Source of the DNA: Nitrospira sp. UBA5699 | GTDB lineage: Bacteria > Nitrospirota > Nitrospiria > Nitrospirales > Nitrospiraceae | DNA: 64,000 nucleotides | Assembly (NCBI GenBank): GCA_002420105.1 | Contig: DIHJ01000038.1 | Span: forward strand, 83,830-147,829 | Direction: 5' to 3' | Shown: positions 63,396 through 64,000 of the stretch, piece after piece | How positions within the stretch are numbered: the first letter of the stretch is position 1 | Layout: the number at the start of each line of letters is the position of its first letter | Translations under genes and position numbers: made by a program | The notes under the pieces: generated by a model | Databases searched by the model: none | Told to the model about the DNA's origin: nothing | The model's input: only the letters and a program-made list of their open reading frames with translations

Positions 63396-64000
63396 TCAAG
63401 GGCGGTCCAGACGGTAGTTGAGCGGGATCTGGATGGTCACTTGCGGTTTCCCCAGCGTGCGCGGGAGGTCGAACGGACCTGCATGCCGCATGAGTTCGAG
63501 TGCCGCCTGGTCGAGGCTTAAAAACCCTGAACTTCGCACCAGTTCGACATTCCCCACTGTTCCGTCCTCTCGAATGACCGCTTTGACGATGACCTTTCCT
63601 TCGGCTCGGTCCCCCCTCGCTTCCGCCGGGTACCGCTTCAATTCCTCCACGCGTTTCAGGATCGTATCGGAGAGCCAGCCGTAATCGATGCGGATCGGGG
63701 CGGTTGACTTCGGCGGCGCGATCGAGGCGATTTGCGATTCTGTCCCAGGATGAGCAGGACCGGCCGGAGGCGGCGGGACAAGCGGCTCCGCCTGCATGGA
63801 CTGCGGCGCGGGTTGTGCAGCGACCGCCGGCTCCGCCTCCGCCTCTTTGGGAGGAGTGGCCGGAACCGCCGGGGGAAGTGCGGGAACAGGCGGAGGCTCC
63901 ACGATCGGTTGTGGAACCGAGACAGGAGCGGTCTGTTCAGTTTTTGTTTCGACGGTTTGCCTGTGCACAGGCTCGGGAGGAACCGGTTCCGGCTTGCGTT
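63396..64000 (-). CDS. TonB C-terminal domain protein (5' end outside window)
   Basis: The frame is open to the right edge, so the N-terminal membrane anchor is missing from view. The visible part has a Pro/Glu/Ala-rich periplasmic spacer (VEPPPVPALPPAVPATPP and similar) and a C-terminal TonB domain: RYPAEARGDRAEGKVIVKAVI, EDGTVGNVELVRSSGFLSLD and a final strand PQVTIQIPLNYRL. TonB couples the proton motive force to outer-membrane transporters of iron chelates and others. It converges with the apbE unit, 18 bases from the BamE-like gene. ExbB and ExbD may lie beyond the edge. Confidence 0.92.
   Translation of the reverse strand, partial: RKPEPVPPEPVHRQTVETKTEQTAPVSVPQPIVEPPPVPALPPAVPATPPKEAEAEPAVAAQPAPQSMQAEPLVPPPPAGPAHPGTESQIASIAPPKSTAPIRIDYGWLSDTILKRVEELKRYPAEARGDRAEGKVIVKAVIREDGTVGNVELVRSSGFLSLDQAALELMRHAGPFDLPRTLGKPQVTIQIPLNYRLDRP

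Overview
The window is a gene-dense, GC-rich bacterial chromosome segment with mostly housekeeping content. A five-subunit type pyruvate/2-oxoacid:ferredoxin oxidoreductase, a Gram-negative envelope (porin, TonB, BamC/BamE-like lipoproteins, RodA/PBP2/Mre) and the gene neighbourhoods as I remember them suggest a Nitrospira-like member of Nitrospirota. This is an inference from gene content; no rRNA or marker alignment was possible. I saw no insertion sequence, CRISPR array or prophage.

Layout. 1-2.6 kb: a truncated N,N-dimethylformamidase-beta-like gene and a membrane-anchored SGNH hydrolase. 2.8-3.4 kb (minus): a tRNA-Asn(GUU) gene split in its anticodon by a 555-nt group I (IC3-like) intron that carries an HNH endonuclease ORF; this is the most striking object in the window. 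3.5-7.7 kb (minus): an operon for a 2-oxoacid:ferredoxin oxidoreductase (E-like, A, B, G, D), then a terminator and a small acidic protein. 8-10.2 kb (minus): a periplasmic TPR protein, a YciI-like protein and a DUF2203 protein. 10.3-15.6 kb: rho behind a strong promoter and long leader, rpmE, prfA-prmC-murA. 15.6-22.4 kb: histidine genes hisG(short)-hisD-hisB, then hisH-lipoprotein-hisA-hisF-hisIE-HIT. 22.4-27.2 kb: dnaG-rpoD, tRNA-Ile2(CAU) and a C4 zinc-ribbon protein. 27.2-30.2 kb: RNase HIII, an M48 lipoprotein protease, a PilZ protein, RNase P RNA and a glutaredoxin-like ORF. 30.3-41.2 kb: branched-chain amino acid block ilvB-ilvN-ilvC, psd-pssA, a T-box leader, leuA, a cupin, leuB, an NHL-repeat protein, asd and DUF2905. 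41.1-55.7 kb: SpoIID/LytB-like protein, queA, a SurA_N protein, an RDD protein, mreBCD-mrdA-rodA, rng, dprA and topA. 55.7-57.7 kb: two bacterioferritin subunits with complementary active-site losses, and an HD-GYP phosphodiesterase. 57.7-64 kb: a compact envelope redox/iron-type locus.

How the parts fit. The T-box upstream of leuA should couple leucine synthesis to uncharged tRNA-Leu, and the ilvB leader carries a promoter followed by a perfect palindrome. In the last 6 kb a Fur-like dyad overlaps a promoter for a minus-strand set (Com-like zinc ribbon, porin, BamC-like lipoprotein, FMN-binding protein, 4-TM His-rich membrane protein). The divergent plus-strand set includes ApbE, the enzyme family that covalently attaches FMN to proteins with the motif seen in the FMN-binding protein, and TonB lies next to it. 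I read this as a candidate, possibly undescribed, flavin-based envelope electron-transfer or iron-reduction system. Several intergenic hairpins share words and look like one small dispersed repeat family.
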